A DNA stretch of 64,000 bases, taken from NCBI GenBank assembly GCA_913778085.1, contig CAJYXJ010000078.1, positions 1-64,000 on the forward strand. Direction: 5' to 3'. Shown in pieces: positions 1 through 8,744 of this stretch (positions are counted from its first letter, which is position 1; every line of letters begins with the position of its first letter). This DNA is from an uncultured Chryseobacterium sp. Lineage in GTDB: Bacteria; Bacteroidota; Bacteroidia; Flavobacteriales; Weeksellaceae. The notes under the pieces were generated by a model, which had not been told where the DNA came from, made no database searches, and worked only from the letters and a program-made list of their open reading frames with translations. The translations under genes and the position numbers were made by a program.

Positions 1-160
1 CCGTATTCCCGATGGCTGTGCTTCCGGCATCAATGGAGATCACATCGTTCAGGGTAATGTTTACTGTTGTAGTAGCCGTGGTATTCTGAGCATGGGCATT
101 GTTGGTTCCTGAGATGAATGCTCCGATGGTTAAAGCTGCTATGATGATTTGTTTAGTCAT
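1..160 (-). CDS. N-terminus of a secreted protein of unknown function (partial)
   Basis: The reading frame starts at the ATG at 158-160 and runs off the left edge of the window, so only about 53 codons are visible. The start MTKQIIIAALTIGAF is followed by small residues and HAQ, which is a good Sec signal peptide cut after about residue 25. The mature part begins with Thr-rich sequence and VNITLNDVISIDAG, which resembles small secreted beta-rich proteins common in Chryseobacterium. The function cannot be stated from this fragment. The frame is open throughout and the signal peptide is convincing. Confidence 0.7.
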   Translation of the reverse strand, partial: MTKQIIIAALTIGAFISGTNNAHAQNTTATTTVNITLNDVISIDAGSTAIGNT

Positions 161-532
161 GACCGTGTTATTTTATTTTTTATTTCTTGATTAATTGTCC
201 TCTTTTGACATTACAAATCTACGGCGGCGGTAAAATTTTCTCTGTAGTGGAACATGGAAGTTGGTGTAGTAAAATAACTACATGCATTAGTTAACAGAAA
301 AACCCTCAACACTTGAAAGTATTGAGGGCGTATATAATTTGCTGTTATTTCTATTATAAAGCTGTCGCGCTATAAATTACCGTTTGCGTATAATTTATCT
401 TTAGGTTTTTCAAAAAAAAGTATTTACAGCTTATAATAATTTCAGAAGTGCATTCTCTTTTCAAGTTTTGCGTAAGAAATTGATACTTATTATCTGAGAG
501 GGATGAAAAAATGGTGAATACCTTAATTTCGG
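161..532. other. Intergenic region, about 370 bp
   Basis: AT-rich spacer between the partial secreted protein and the esterase. It contains one rho-independent terminator (303-328) reading leftwards, out of the esterase. Apart from that I see no gene, RNA or repeat in it. Confidence 0.6.
296..328 (-). terminator. Rho-independent terminator of the esterase gene
   Basis: CCCTCAACACTT (303-314) pairs with AAGTATTGAGGG (317-328) with one mismatch. On the minus strand the hairpin is followed by a T-run. It lies about 200 bp downstream of the esterase stop and is the only minus-strand gene end nearby. Confidence 0.65.
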
Positions 533-2023
533 TTATTTCTGACTGTTTTTTTTAAGCCATTCGAGATATTTTTCCTTTAAAAATACATTTCCGTCTTTTC
601 TGTATTCCGGAGTGGATGCTGTAAAATGATCTCCGGGATAGTAAGCAAACTTAAAATCTGAATTCAGTTTTTTCATTTCCGTTTCCAAAGCATAAACAGA
701 TTTATCTAAAAAGAAGTTATCCTGATTACCCACTGCAATCCTTACTTTACCGTCTAAATCATTCTTAAGGGCTGTCCAGTTTTCCTTTAAAAAGGCTGTA
801 ATATCATATTTTTTCCAGTTTTCAAATACAGACTTATCAATATTTCCTGTAATCGGATCACACAATCTTTCAGGCAATCCATCCTTCCCTTTCTTACTAA
901 AAACAGAATTAAAGGAATTGAGTTGTTCACCGCGATAAATTACATTTTCAAGTTGAAAAATATCTTTCATTTTCATCCAGGGAATATTCCCGGCAACTGA
1001 AGATAATAACCTCGGGGTAAGATCATTCTGATAAAACATATTTATATCAGTGTATAAATTTATCATTTGAAAATTTTCGAAATTTACAGGATCCGGCGAA
1101 CTGGAGAAACAGGCAACAAATGTCTTTGGGTAATGGGTCTGGAGCCATAAGGAAGACCAACCACCACTGCTATGACCGGTAAGCAATCGTGCACCATTAA
1201 CTCTATAGCTCTTTTCCAAAATGGGGATAAATTCTTTTACCAGGGCTTCTCCCCAAGGTCCGTTATTATCACTGTCTGCATATACAGAATGCCCTGATCT
1301 GCAATTGCCGTCCAGGAAAACTTTGATAACCGGAACATCTTCAAGCGGGGCCGTTGGTACACTGTTTCCGGAAAAGTAATGATAATCTGCTCCATAACCG
1401 AATATTGTGAACAAGACCGGGAATTTGCGGCTGGGCTCTGTAAAATATTCCACAGGTAAAACCACCGCCGCATCTATGGTCATCGGCATCCTTTGAAAAT
1501 TGCTCAGTAAAGCAGATGGCACTTTCAGTTCTTTCACATATTGGGTATTGGTAAAAGTTTTTGCCGGAACAATCTCTGTGGCACTGATTTTAATGATTTC
1601 AGAATAATTTTTGGTCAATGTGATCTTTCTGCTTTTACTGAATAAATTTCCCGCACTTTCAGAAATCTGTCTCCCCCCAAGATTTCTGTCCCAAACAATT
1701 TGTACATAATATTCTCCGCGCTCAATGTCTGAAAGAACTTTAGGGTAAGAAACGGCATCATCGCCGATTAAAAAAGAATCTCCAGCTTTTAGGTTTTTAA
1801 CCGATTTTCGAAAACAGGGAAATAAATCAACCCCAACAGCACCATTTTTGGGTTCCTGATTATCTTTTGAGAGGTAAACAATTACATTCCCCGTGAAGTT
1901 ATCAGCATAAACCGACGGCAGATAACTTACTTCAAATGTTTGCGCAAAACCCTGTGCAAAGCAAAAGCAGAGAACAAAAACGGGTAATAATTTTTCTATA
2001 AGTCCTGGTTTAATTTTTGGCAT
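533..2023 (-). CDS. Secreted alpha/beta-hydrolase of the putative esterase (esterase D/enterochelin esterase-like) family
   Basis: 496 aa from the ATG at 2021-2023; the frame can be extended three codons to a GTG at 2032, which is less likely. The N-terminus carries a signal peptide ending near FAQGFAQ. About 170 residues of beta-rich sequence precede the catalytic domain. The nucleophile elbow GHSSGG gives Ser285, the catalytic His is probably in YYPGDHFT near residue 466, and an acidic residue lies between them. The layout fits PF00756-type esterases that act on sugar esters, siderophores or peptides, but the substrate cannot be read from sequence. It stands alone, with its own terminator to the left and a separate lipoprotein gene to the right. 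Confidence 0.8.
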   Translation of the reverse strand: MPKIKPGLIEKLLPVFVLCFCFAQGFAQTFEVSYLPSVYADNFTGNVIVYLSKDNQEPKNGAVGVDLFPCFRKSVKNLKAGDSFLIGDDAVSYPKVLSDIERGEYYVQIVWDRNLGGRQISESAGNLFSKSRKITLTKNYSEIIKISATEIVPAKTFTNTQYVKELKVPSALLSNFQRMPMTIDAAVVLPVEYFTEPSRKFPVLFTIFGYGADYHYFSGNSVPTAPLEDVPVIKVFLDGNCRSGHSVYADSDNNGPWGEALVKEFIPILEKSYRVNGARLLTGHSSGGWSSLWLQTHYPKTFVACFSSSPDPVNFENFQMINLYTDINMFYQNDLTPRLLSSVAGNIPWMKMKDIFQLENVIYRGEQLNSFNSVFSKKGKDGLPERLCDPITGNIDKSVFENWKKYDITAFLKENWTALKNDLDGKVRIAVGNQDNFFLDKSVYALETEMKKLNSDFKFAYYPGDHFTASTPEYRKDGNVFLKEKYLEWLKKNSQK

Positions 2024-2151
2024 AAAACACACCTTTTAGTTATATGATTTAAATTTAAGACAATCATAAAACAGCAATTATTACATCGCATTCTGAGATT
2101 CCAGACAGATTCTTTGCTTATATGCCTGAATTTTTAAAAGATTACGATTTT

Positions 2152-2592
2152 TCAACTTTCTTCAATCTTGTAAATATAATTGTATTTAATCTTTTCAGCT
2201 TTCTTAAACAGATCCTCAATCAAATATTTCTTATCGTTAATTTTAACATTTTTAACCGTCGATTTCAGATCAAAATTATCCGATTTTTCAATCCTTAGTG
2301 TTGAATTTGCAGGTATTTCAAATGTAATACTTTCATTAACAACCGCTTTTTCCATATACTTGAGATTTTTAGATTTTCTGAACTCTCCAGGTTTTACTAT
2401 TCGGTTTTCATAAGTGAAACCAACCCGTATGTCATCACCATTTTTCAGGTTACTGAATATGTTTTTTCTAAAATTAATGGTTACCGTTTGCTTTGAGGAC
2501 GTTAGATTTTGAATGAAAAATTCTGTTGAAACCGAGCAGCTAAACAGCAGTAAAAGGGTAACAAGACCTAAAAATGTTTTGATTTGTTTCAT
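2152..2592 (-). CDS. Small lipoprotein of unknown function
   Basis: 146 aa with a type II signal peptide: MKQIKTFLGLVTLLLLFSC places the lipid-modified Cys at residue 19. The mature part is a beta-rich domain with basic and hydrophobic alternation (TVTINFRKNIF, STLRIEKSDNFD) and a Lys-rich C-terminus. No known family is recognised. It is probably anchored in the outer or inner membrane facing the periplasm. It sits alone between the esterase and the GC-richer module starting at 2948. AT-rich composition like its left neighbours. Confidence 0.7.
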   Translation of the reverse strand: MKQIKTFLGLVTLLLLFSCSVSTEFFIQNLTSSKQTVTINFRKNIFSNLKNGDDIRVGFTYENRIVKPGEFRKSKNLKYMEKAVVNESITFEIPANSTLRIEKSDNFDLKSTVKNVKINDKKYLIEDLFKKAEKIKYNYIYKIEES

Positions 2593-2947
2593 GAGGAACC
2601 TATAGCTTTAATGAAAATTGTTGTAAATTTCACAGGCCCTAATTTAGAAATTTCTTTGGCATGAAATCTTTAAATTTCAGGAATTAAAGATCATATCCTG
2701 CCGGTTCTCTGATTTTCCTTATGAAAAATTTTCTTATTCTCAAAAGAGCAGACAGAAAACCTGTCATTTCTGAATTAAATAAACTTTGTTTATTCTTCAC
2801 TTTAATATGATGATTTCAATTGATTTAAATGAATATTGCCAGGCAATGACACATTGATTTTTTGAGCTAAAATACCTTAAATTCTTAATGTTAAAATATA
2901 AAAGTAAATTTAAACCGGCTCTAAAGATTTTTGCGAAAAAAATCAGG
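2593..2947. other. Intergenic region, about 355 bp
   Basis: AT-rich spacer upstream of the lipoprotein and downstream of the 176-aa orphan. I see no reading frame, strong hairpin or repeat in it. It marks the left border of the compositionally different module at 2948-4480. Confidence 0.5.
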
Positions 2948-3478
2948 TCACTTTCCGGTTGCTGTTCTTTCTACAATCAGCCATGCGGCATCGAGGATTT
3001 TTGTGAGGTGGAGGTATGGGGTGATGATCCCCGCTTCGTCTTCGCACCTTAAGTCGGACAGCGAGAAATAGGCCACCGTCGAGAGAAAATCATTATATTC
3101 CTGCAGGGTGCAGGTTTTGAAAGCGTGCCGGAAGACCTTTGCCGGATTGTGGTATTCTTCTGCGGAAAGAGAACCCGTTACTGCTTTGGGAGAAAGGGTT
3201 TGCGAAAGAACGCTGTACCTTCCTTTCTTTGCTTTTTTCCCGATCAGACGGGCGGCCCGGACCAGCGAACGGAGCGACTGGTGCAGATGGAAGATTCCGG
3301 CAGGGTCTTTACGGATCCGGGCTTTCCGCTGTACTGAACACTGCATCATAAGGCTAAGGTTCTGTTTCACTTCGGCAAGATCATTGAACTGGAAGAAGGT
3401 CTCCAAAAGGCCCACCGCCGAATGATTCCGGGTGCCGGACCAGAAACCGGCTTCAAAGTCTGTTTTTTTCTTTTTCAT
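2948..3478 (-). CDS. Conserved-looking protein of unknown function, 176 aa
   Basis: Starts at ATG 3476-3478 with MKKKKTDFEAGFWSG. No signal peptide or membrane segment. The middle is strongly basic (QRKARIRKDPAGIFH, IGKKAKKGRYS) and predicted largely helical, which would suit nucleic-acid binding, but no family is recognised. Base composition is clearly GC-richer than the genes on both sides. It is divergent from the small Xre regulator at 4236 and next to the nuclease-STAND gene, so it may be part of a mobile or defence-associated module. I believe similar proteins occur in other Chryseobacterium genomes, but this needs a search. Confidence 0.6.
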   Translation of the reverse strand: MKKKKTDFEAGFWSGTRNHSAVGLLETFFQFNDLAEVKQNLSLMMQCSVQRKARIRKDPAGIFHLHQSLRSLVRAARLIGKKAKKGRYSVLSQTLSPKAVTGSLSAEEYHNPAKVFRHAFKTCTLQEYNDFLSTVAYFSLSDLRCEDEAGIITPYLHLTKILDAAWLIVERTATGK

Positions 3479-4235
3479 TTTCTGTTTTTTTAGGTTTATG
3501 GGTTAGTTAATAGCTGATAGTTGATAGCAGTTAGCTTCTGGCTTGAAATCAGAATTTTAAAATTCAAAAACAAAGTATTCAATTATTTCAAATACGTATC
3601 AATCGTTACAACGGCGTTTCCTGGGTAGATGAAATGGTAAAAGGATTTGTCTTCTCTGGTCATCATGGGCTGAGCATGCGGGGGCCGGGGTGTCCTGATG
3701 ACAGGCCATTACCAGATAACTAGCAATGCTTTCTCCTTTGGCAGGCCAATGGTTGATTTTTTATAAATTCCTTCCGTGACGAAAATAATTTGGAAAATTG
3801 GTAGAAAGCCAGTACTTTTAAGGGACGAGTTTAGCGTACTTCGGCTTTCCTTTGCGCTTAAAGGAATTTCGGAGGGCGGCGGTTTTTGATTGCGGCTATG
3901 CCCCGCCTTCCTGCACTTGCGGGCAGTTTCGGTATAGCCTGTTATCGGTGATGCGGTGGGACCCGGTTATTCCGGAGGGCCCATGGGCGGAAGGGTTGAA
4001 AATTTTATTTTTCATCATTTGTTTTTTTATGAAAGCCTCTCCTAAAGCCATCGTAAAATCACGCCCTGCCGTCCGAAAAGTGAGGAACTTTTTGGCAACC
4101 ATTTCCTTTAAGGAAATCGTCACGCCGACTCGGATGCGTCTTTTTAATGGTCTTTAGAGACTGTTGTTAAGTTGCCGATACAAATGTAAAAATAATTTTT
4201 AATTGTGGCAATAAAACCACAATATTTTTTTTGAT
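3479..4235. other. Long structured intergenic region between orphan gene and Xre regulator
   Basis: About 750 bp with locally high GC around 3840-4000. It contains short perfect inverted repeats, for example TTCCTTT...AAAGGAA near 3848-3866 and ATTTCCTTTAAGGAAAT at 4101-4117. A minus-strand frame (3896-4102) is reported separately as doubtful. The region 3505-3550 holds TTAGTTAATAGCTGATAG-type low-complexity DNA common between genes in this genus. No RNA gene was recognised. Confidence 0.45.
3896..4102 (-). CDS. Doubtful small protein in the structured intergenic region
   Basis: 68 aa from ATG 4100-4102 (MVAKKFLTFRTAGRDF...); a GTG seven codons upstream at 4123 is also possible. The first 40 residues look protein-like and basic; the last 25 (SGITGSHRITDNRLYRN...) are less so. 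It would be transcribed in the same direction as the 176-aa orphan downstream. No family recognised. An overlapping plus-strand frame (3852-4157) is about as long, so coding is not proven. Confidence 0.25.
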   Translation of the reverse strand: MVAKKFLTFRTAGRDFTMALGEAFIKKQMMKNKIFNPSAHGPSGITGSHRITDNRLYRNCPQVQEGGA

Positions 4236-4460
4236 ATGGACGAAAAATTTGTGACTATCTATAAAACAATCGGTGAAAATCTGAGAGATAAGAGAAAAGA
4301 AAAAAATCTATCGCAACAACAATTGGCAGATTTAGCGGGTAAAATTGATCGATCTAAGATTAGTGATATTGAGAATGGTAAGGAAGATTTTTTGTTTTCT
4401 ACTCTATTAAAAATTTGTACCGCACTGGATATTAATATTGAAGAGCTTTTCAAAAGATAA
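4236..4460 (+). CDS. Small Xre/HTH_3-family transcriptional regulator
   Basis: 74 aa, almost entirely one Cro/CI-type helix-turn-helix domain. IGENLRDKRKEKNLSQQQLADLAG (shown here only as the HTH start) leads into KIDRSKISDIENGKEDF, the typical recognition helix, and LLKICTALDINIEEL closes the domain. No dimerisation or effector domain is present. Regulators of this size often act as controllers of restriction-modification or other defence genes. It lies directly before the nuclease-STAND gene, but on the opposite strand and ending towards it, with a terminator in between. It is AT-rich like the STAND gene. Confidence 0.85.
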   Translation: MDEKFVTIYKTIGENLRDKRKEKNLSQQQLADLAGKIDRSKISDIENGKEDFLFSTLLKICTALDINIEELFKR

Positions 4461-4504
4461 ATTTATTATTCTCCCCATACAAACATAATTATATCTGTAT
4501 ACAG

Positions 4505-4543
4505 AAAAAAGGCCGTCTCACAACTCGTGAAAACGGCCTTTTT
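4505..4543 (+). terminator. Rho-independent terminator of the Xre regulator
   Basis: AAAAAGGCCGT (4506-4516) pairs with ACGGCCTTTTT (4533-4543). The A- and T-runs on both sides make it usable from either strand, so it may also stop the convergent STAND gene. Confidence 0.8.
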
Positions 4544-4708
4544 ATGAAATTTTCCTGTATCCCTATACGAGAAGGGTTTTCGTTTTAACGATTCTCAACC
4601 CACATCATCTAGTTGTTAAACATCTTCTTTAGCTGGCAATTATATGTGATTGTTGGACAAATTATTATTTAAATAGAACGCTTTATAATTTAAATAGTAT
4701 TAGCTTAT

Positions 4709-7369
4709 TTATTGCTTTTTAAACCAAGTTATTACTTTAGTTGCATAGATAATTTTTGAACTTTCTTTTTCTCCACCAAAAAAATCCCGTGGCAATAATT
4801 TTATTAACTCTTTTGCTTTAATTTTTGGATTTTTTTCAATTATTGAGTTTAAAGTTATCATCTTAGGTAAAATTAACATCCGTTTTCTTAATAAATCTAC
4901 ATATAAGTCACTATCTAATTTAAATAACTTTTGTCCAAATTTTGTCAATTTTTTCTCATTATCAATTATATCGAAAATTAGTAATTCTCTTTTAAATTTA
5001 CTGCTTATATTTCCTATGTCGTCTAAAAGAGGAATTATTTCAACAAATTCTTTTATTGAAATTTTTGGTAATAGATCCTCTTTATTTTGTAAATTCAATT
5101 TACTCCCGTTTCCTCTTCCTCTTGTTGGTTCTATTAAGCGGCTTTTAATATCTAGATTTGAAAACAAAAACCAACTAATAAGATGCTTTGCGTAAGAATC
5201 CCAAGTGTTTTCTTGAAAATCCTGTTTAAAATTATTTTTAAGAACTTGTATAACATCGATTTTATTTATCTTATTGGACTTTAATTTATTTAAAACTAAA
5301 TAAGGTGTATAATTTTGAAACTTATTTGTAATATAATCAATAAACCCCTCTTTACTAGTGCTGATTTCTGGATTAATAATATATTTTTCATCAATTTTTT
5401 GTACTAAGCCCAAGTTTCTTAATTCCATAAGAATATTTGATAAGGTATCCTGAGTAATACCCCGATGATGTTTCTTTAAAATATTTTCTAACGATTCTGG
5501 TTTATTTTGTTCAAGTAATTGAAAAACTTCAAAACATAAATTAACACCTTGACGCAACAAATAACTCTCTCCAATAACAGGTATCTTTCCGGTAACTAAA
5601 TAATCTCTATAAATATCCCAATAAATATTATAATTAGAACCTGAACGAATAATTAATCTTTTATTAATTAAATCAGCAATAGTATTATTATCAATTAGTT
5701 CTCCGACCTCTGTCTCGTCAAAGAAGTTTCCATCAAAAGCTCTTTTTGCTATTAAGTTTATCGCTTTTAACTCCTTTCCATTAAGTCTTTCTTCGTCTTT
5801 TTTGAACAGTCCTTGAATATTTAGGTTTGATTCTAGCAAGTCATTTTTTGCGGTTCCTAAGTGGATTTGATCAAGAATGTGTATACAAAGCTTTTTCGTT
5901 AACCAAGGTAATCCTTGTGAACTTTCTTTAATTCTATCTTTAATTGACTTATTTAAATGTCCTACAGAATCTTCCAATTGTTTAATTATTGCATCTATTT
6001 CTTTTTCACCAAATTCAGTTATGGTAAATTCCCTAGCTTGCTCTTTGGCTTGTTGCCAAATATGATATGATGGATCTTCACTTTGTAAAAAGAAATCTGA
6101 TTTCCAAGAAAATCCAATTATTAAATTAGGCTTCGTATCAGTAACATCTGTAAGAAATTTATAAAAAGTTTTGAAAAAATCTTTTTTCCTAAATACATCT
6201 TCAAACTGATCAAAGATTAAAACTAAAAATTTATTTTCTGATTTTAGTTTATCTAGTACTGAAATAATACTTTCTGATGACAACAAATCTACTATAGAAG
6301 TAAATTCCAATTTATTTCTATAAGACAAATCTAAATCTATAAATTTACTTTCAATAGCTTGATTTATAAGCTTTTTAAAAGATAAAGCAACAAAATTTTC
6401 TGAATTAGCACTTCTAGTATCGATCGCAATTGCAAAAAAACTATTTCTAAAATGCTTATTTAAACATCTACCTTTCAATTCTAAAACTAACGAACTTTTA
6501 CCCCATCCAGATTTGCCGTTAAGATAAAAAATTCTCTTACTTGTCTTATTTTGTCTTATTTCTTTAAAGTACTGCAATATATTTGTTCTTATTTCATCTC
6601 TTCCAACAAAATGATGTTTGGCTGAAGAGGCCGGTTTATAGTCAAACCAGTTTTCACTTTCTTGTACTTCTGAAATAGTTTCTATTGGAATACTAGAATT
6701 TAAATTGCTTTCCTGTTTTGTGTAATTCTCAATTTTTGAAATTAACTCCAGGTTTGATATTTCATTTATTTTTGATTGAAGTAAATTAATAGTTTCTCTC
6801 TCAATTCTTTCATTATTTCGTCTAGCATTTATTATTATATACTTCGTAGGTAAAGCACTTGATTCATTTACTAAATAAATAAAATAATCTCCTAAAAATG
6901 TGACTGCTAAAATTTTTTTTGAAATACTGTAATGTGCAAGTTTATCTAAAGGCTCATATATTAATTTACCATCAGATAGCATCTGGATCATATCTTTTGG
7001 CTCAAAAAAGGTTAAATTTTTATACCTTTCATCTTCTCTCATTTCAATAAGCAACGCACCTGCCTGACTTTGTAATTCTTGAGATCTAAAAAAGTAACCT
7101 TTATCAATTCTTTTATGAGATACATTAAAAGCAAACTTTGAAAGTTCATCCGAAGTAACCTTTTCTTTTGCTTTACATTCAACATATAACTTTTCCCCAT
7201 TATGCTTGTGTTCTGCAATTAAATCTATTTCTAATCCAGCAAAGTTTATATTTTGTTTAATTTCATATTGATTAATAGATAATAAATTCCTGACTAAATC
7301 TTCAAAACAATTTCCTTTTGCCTTATTTGAAGAGTTTTCATCAAGTATTACTTTTATTTCTGTTTTCAT
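4709..7369 (-). CDS. PD-(D/E)XK nuclease-like domain fused to a STAND NTPase; candidate antiphage defence protein
   Basis: 886 aa, no signal peptide or membrane segment. Residues 17-110 look like a Mrr/PD-(D/E)XK nuclease: GNCFED (Glu23), GLEIDL (Asp49) and YVECKAK (Glu64, Lys66) supply the usual acidic and lysine residues. A linker to about 250 is followed by FVGRDE (254-259), Walker A GKSGWGKS (285-292) and Walker B LVLIFDQFED (382-391), typical of STAND NTPases. GLPWL (486-490) and YWDIYRDYL (583-591) fit the end of the ATPase and its winged-helix part. The 300-residue C-terminus has winged-helix-like, helical sequence with no recognised repeat, and is the likely sensor. Known STAND defence proteins of the Avs type share effector-STAND-sensor order but are usually longer. 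Single gene, very AT-rich, next to a small Xre gene: probably acquired. Nuclease activity and defence role are inferences. Confidence 0.8.
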   Translation of the reverse strand: MKTEIKVILDENSSNKAKGNCFEDLVRNLLSINQYEIKQNINFAGLEIDLIAEHKHNGEKLYVECKAKEKVTSDELSKFAFNVSHKRIDKGYFFRSQELQSQAGALLIEMREDERYKNLTFFEPKDMIQMLSDGKLIYEPLDKLAHYSISKKILAVTFLGDYFIYLVNESSALPTKYIIINARRNNERIERETINLLQSKINEISNLELISKIENYTKQESNLNSSIPIETISEVQESENWFDYKPASSAKHHFVGRDEIRTNILQYFKEIRQNKTSKRIFYLNGKSGWGKSSLVLELKGRCLNKHFRNSFFAIAIDTRSANSENFVALSFKKLINQAIESKFIDLDLSYRNKLEFTSIVDLLSSESIISVLDKLKSENKFLVLIFDQFEDVFRKKDFFKTFYKFLTDVTDTKPNLIIGFSWKSDFFLQSEDPSYHIWQQAKEQAREFTITEFGEKEIDAIIKQLEDSVGHLNKSIKDRIKESSQGLPWLTKKLCIHILDQIHLGTAKNDLLESNLNIQGLFKKDEERLNGKELKAINLIAKRAFDGNFFDETEVGELIDNNTIADLINKRLIIRSGSNYNIYWDIYRDYLVTGKIPVIGESYLLRQGVNLCFEVFQLLEQNKPESLENILKKHHRGITQDTLSNILMELRNLGLVQKIDEKYIINPEISTSKEGFIDYITNKFQNYTPYLVLNKLKSNKINKIDVIQVLKNNFKQDFQENTWDSYAKHLISWFLFSNLDIKSRLIEPTRGRGNGSKLNLQNKEDLLPKISIKEFVEIIPLLDDIGNISSKFKRELLIFDIIDNEKKLTKFGQKLFKLDSDLYVDLLRKRMLILPKMITLNSIIEKNPKIKAKELIKLLPRDFFGGEKESSKIIYATKVITWFKKQ

Positions 7370-7456
7370 ATTAGGTTATTATATTGAGATTTACAAATAT
7401 CCAATAAATAATCAATGAAAACAATTTAATTCTGAATATGAAATTAATATATTACC

Positions 7457-7483
7457 AAAAAAACCCCATCATTTCTGACGAGG
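7457..7483 (-). terminator. Rho-independent terminator of the DUF5606 operon
   Basis: On the minus strand CCTCGTCA (7476-7483) pairs with TGATGGGG (7464-7471) around a GAAA tetraloop, followed by seven T's. It closes the ruvX-def-DUF5606 transcript just before the STAND gene promoter region. Confidence 0.75.
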
Positions 7484-7509
7484 TCTATATTTTAAGTAAG
7501 ATAAATCAA

Positions 7510-8076
7510 TTATCCCTGTTTTCTGTGCGTGCTTTTCGGAGCGGCTTTGGCTGCGGAAGAAGCTTTTACTTTCGGAGCGGCTGGCTTTTCTGCTTTTGGA
7601 GCTGCTTTTTTAGGGGCTTCTTTTTCTACGTTCAGGTCTTCCGTCTGAGCAGGCTCACCGTCTAAGGTTTCAGGTTCTGCTTTTACGAAGCTTTCCGGCG
7701 TGATGTATCCTGCTTTCTGAAGGATGTTGTACCATTGGACCAGTTTTTTGATATCGGAAGCATATACCCTTTCGGTATCGTAGTTCGGAAGGGAAGCCGT
7801 CATGAATTCTTTAAGCTCGGCATCGGTAGCCTTGTGGTGGATCGCTTCCTTGTAATCGTAGTTTTTAGCAATATTTTCAAAAACCTCGAACAGAGGAACT
7901 TCTTTATCCACGGTAAACATCGCGATGTTATCCAGCAAGCTCACCTGGCTGGAGTTGCCGATGCTCACTTTTTTCTTGGTGGTAACGTCTTCAATAATAA
8001 ATCCGTTTCTTAATTGGGAAACTAATTTGAAAAGTCCCGGCTTTCCGGAAATTGAAATTATTTTTTCTAACAGCAT
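7510..8076 (-). CDS. DUF5606 family protein with Ala/Lys/Pro-rich tail
   Basis: 188 aa. Residues 1-130 match the DUF5606 family of Bacteroidota (MLLEKIISISGKPGLFKLVSQ, a small beta-barrel-like start, then a helical part ending WYNILQKAGYI). Residues 135-188 are a low-complexity tail of Ala, Lys, Pro and Glu that is likely disordered and basic at its end (STHRKQG). The function is unknown; the basic tail would allow nucleic-acid or ribosome contact. It follows def and ruvX on the same strand with a 95-bp gap, the usual neighbourhood in this group. Confidence 0.85.
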   Translation of the reverse strand: MLLEKIISISGKPGLFKLVSQLRNGFIIEDVTTKKKVSIGNSSQVSLLDNIAMFTVDKEVPLFEVFENIAKNYDYKEAIHHKATDAELKEFMTASLPNYDTERVYASDIKKLVQWYNILQKAGYITPESFVKAEPETLDGEPAQTEDLNVEKEAPKKAAPKAEKPAAPKVKASSAAKAAPKSTHRKQG

Positions 8077-8171
8077 AATTTTATTTTTTGTAATTCTGCA
8101 ATCGGTTCCTGCACTTCGGCGGGCTCGGTGGAAGAACGTTCTGCGTTTTTATTCTTATTTTCTTATTCTAC

Positions 8172-8744
8172 TTATTTCGGAAATCTCATTTTATAACCGA
8201 TGCTTACGTCACCCTGGGTAATTTTGGTCAGTTTACCTTTTACGAGCTTCTTTTTCAAAGCACTGAGATGATCGGTAAACAGGATCCCTTCAATGTGGTC
8301 GTACTCATGCTGGATTACGCGGGCCCTAATATCGGAAAAAGTTTCTGTATGTTTTACAAAATTTTCGTCATAATATTCAATCAGGATGGTTTCCTTTCTC
8401 TTCACATCCTCCCTTACATCGGGAATAGAAAGGCATCCTTCGTTGAATTTCCACTCTTCGCCGGATTCTTCAAGGATTTTCGCGTTAATGAATACTTTTT
8501 TGAATTCGGCCAGCTCATCCTTAATGTCTTCATAATCTTCGTCTTCCGCCAGCGGGCTTACGTCGATTACGAAAAGGCGGATGTCCAGCCCCACCTGCGG
8601 TGCCGCAAGGCCGATTCCGTTGGCACTGTACATCGTGTCGAACATATTTCCTATCAACTCCTGCAGCCCGGGATAATCTTGGTCTATATCCTTTGCTACT
8701 TTTCTTAAAACCGGGTCCCCAAAAGCTCTAATCGGTAAAATCAT
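8172..8744 (-). CDS. def: Peptide deformylase
   Basis: 190 aa, the normal length. Removes the formyl group from the N-terminal methionine of new proteins in the cytoplasm. All three signature motifs are present: GIGLAAPQVG (about 43-52), EGCLSIP (about 103-109, Cys metal ligand) and QHEYDH (about 144-149, two His metal ligands and the catalytic Glu). Its ATG overlaps the TGA of ruvX by four bases (ATGA), so the two are translationally coupled. Confidence 0.97.
   Translation of the reverse strand: MILPIRAFGDPVLRKVAKDIDQDYPGLQELIGNMFDTMYSANGIGLAAPQVGLDIRLFVIDVSPLAEDEDYEDIKDELAEFKKVFINAKILEESGEEWKFNEGCLSIPDVREDVKRKETILIEYYDENFVKHTETFSDIRARVIQHEYDHIEGILFTDHLSALKKKLVKGKLTKITQGDVSIGYKMRFPK

Noticed and set aside
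3852-4157. 101-codon plus-strand frame in the structured spacer
   Set aside because: Cys/Pro-rich, lacks a protein-like pattern, and competes with a minus-strand frame; not supported as a gene.
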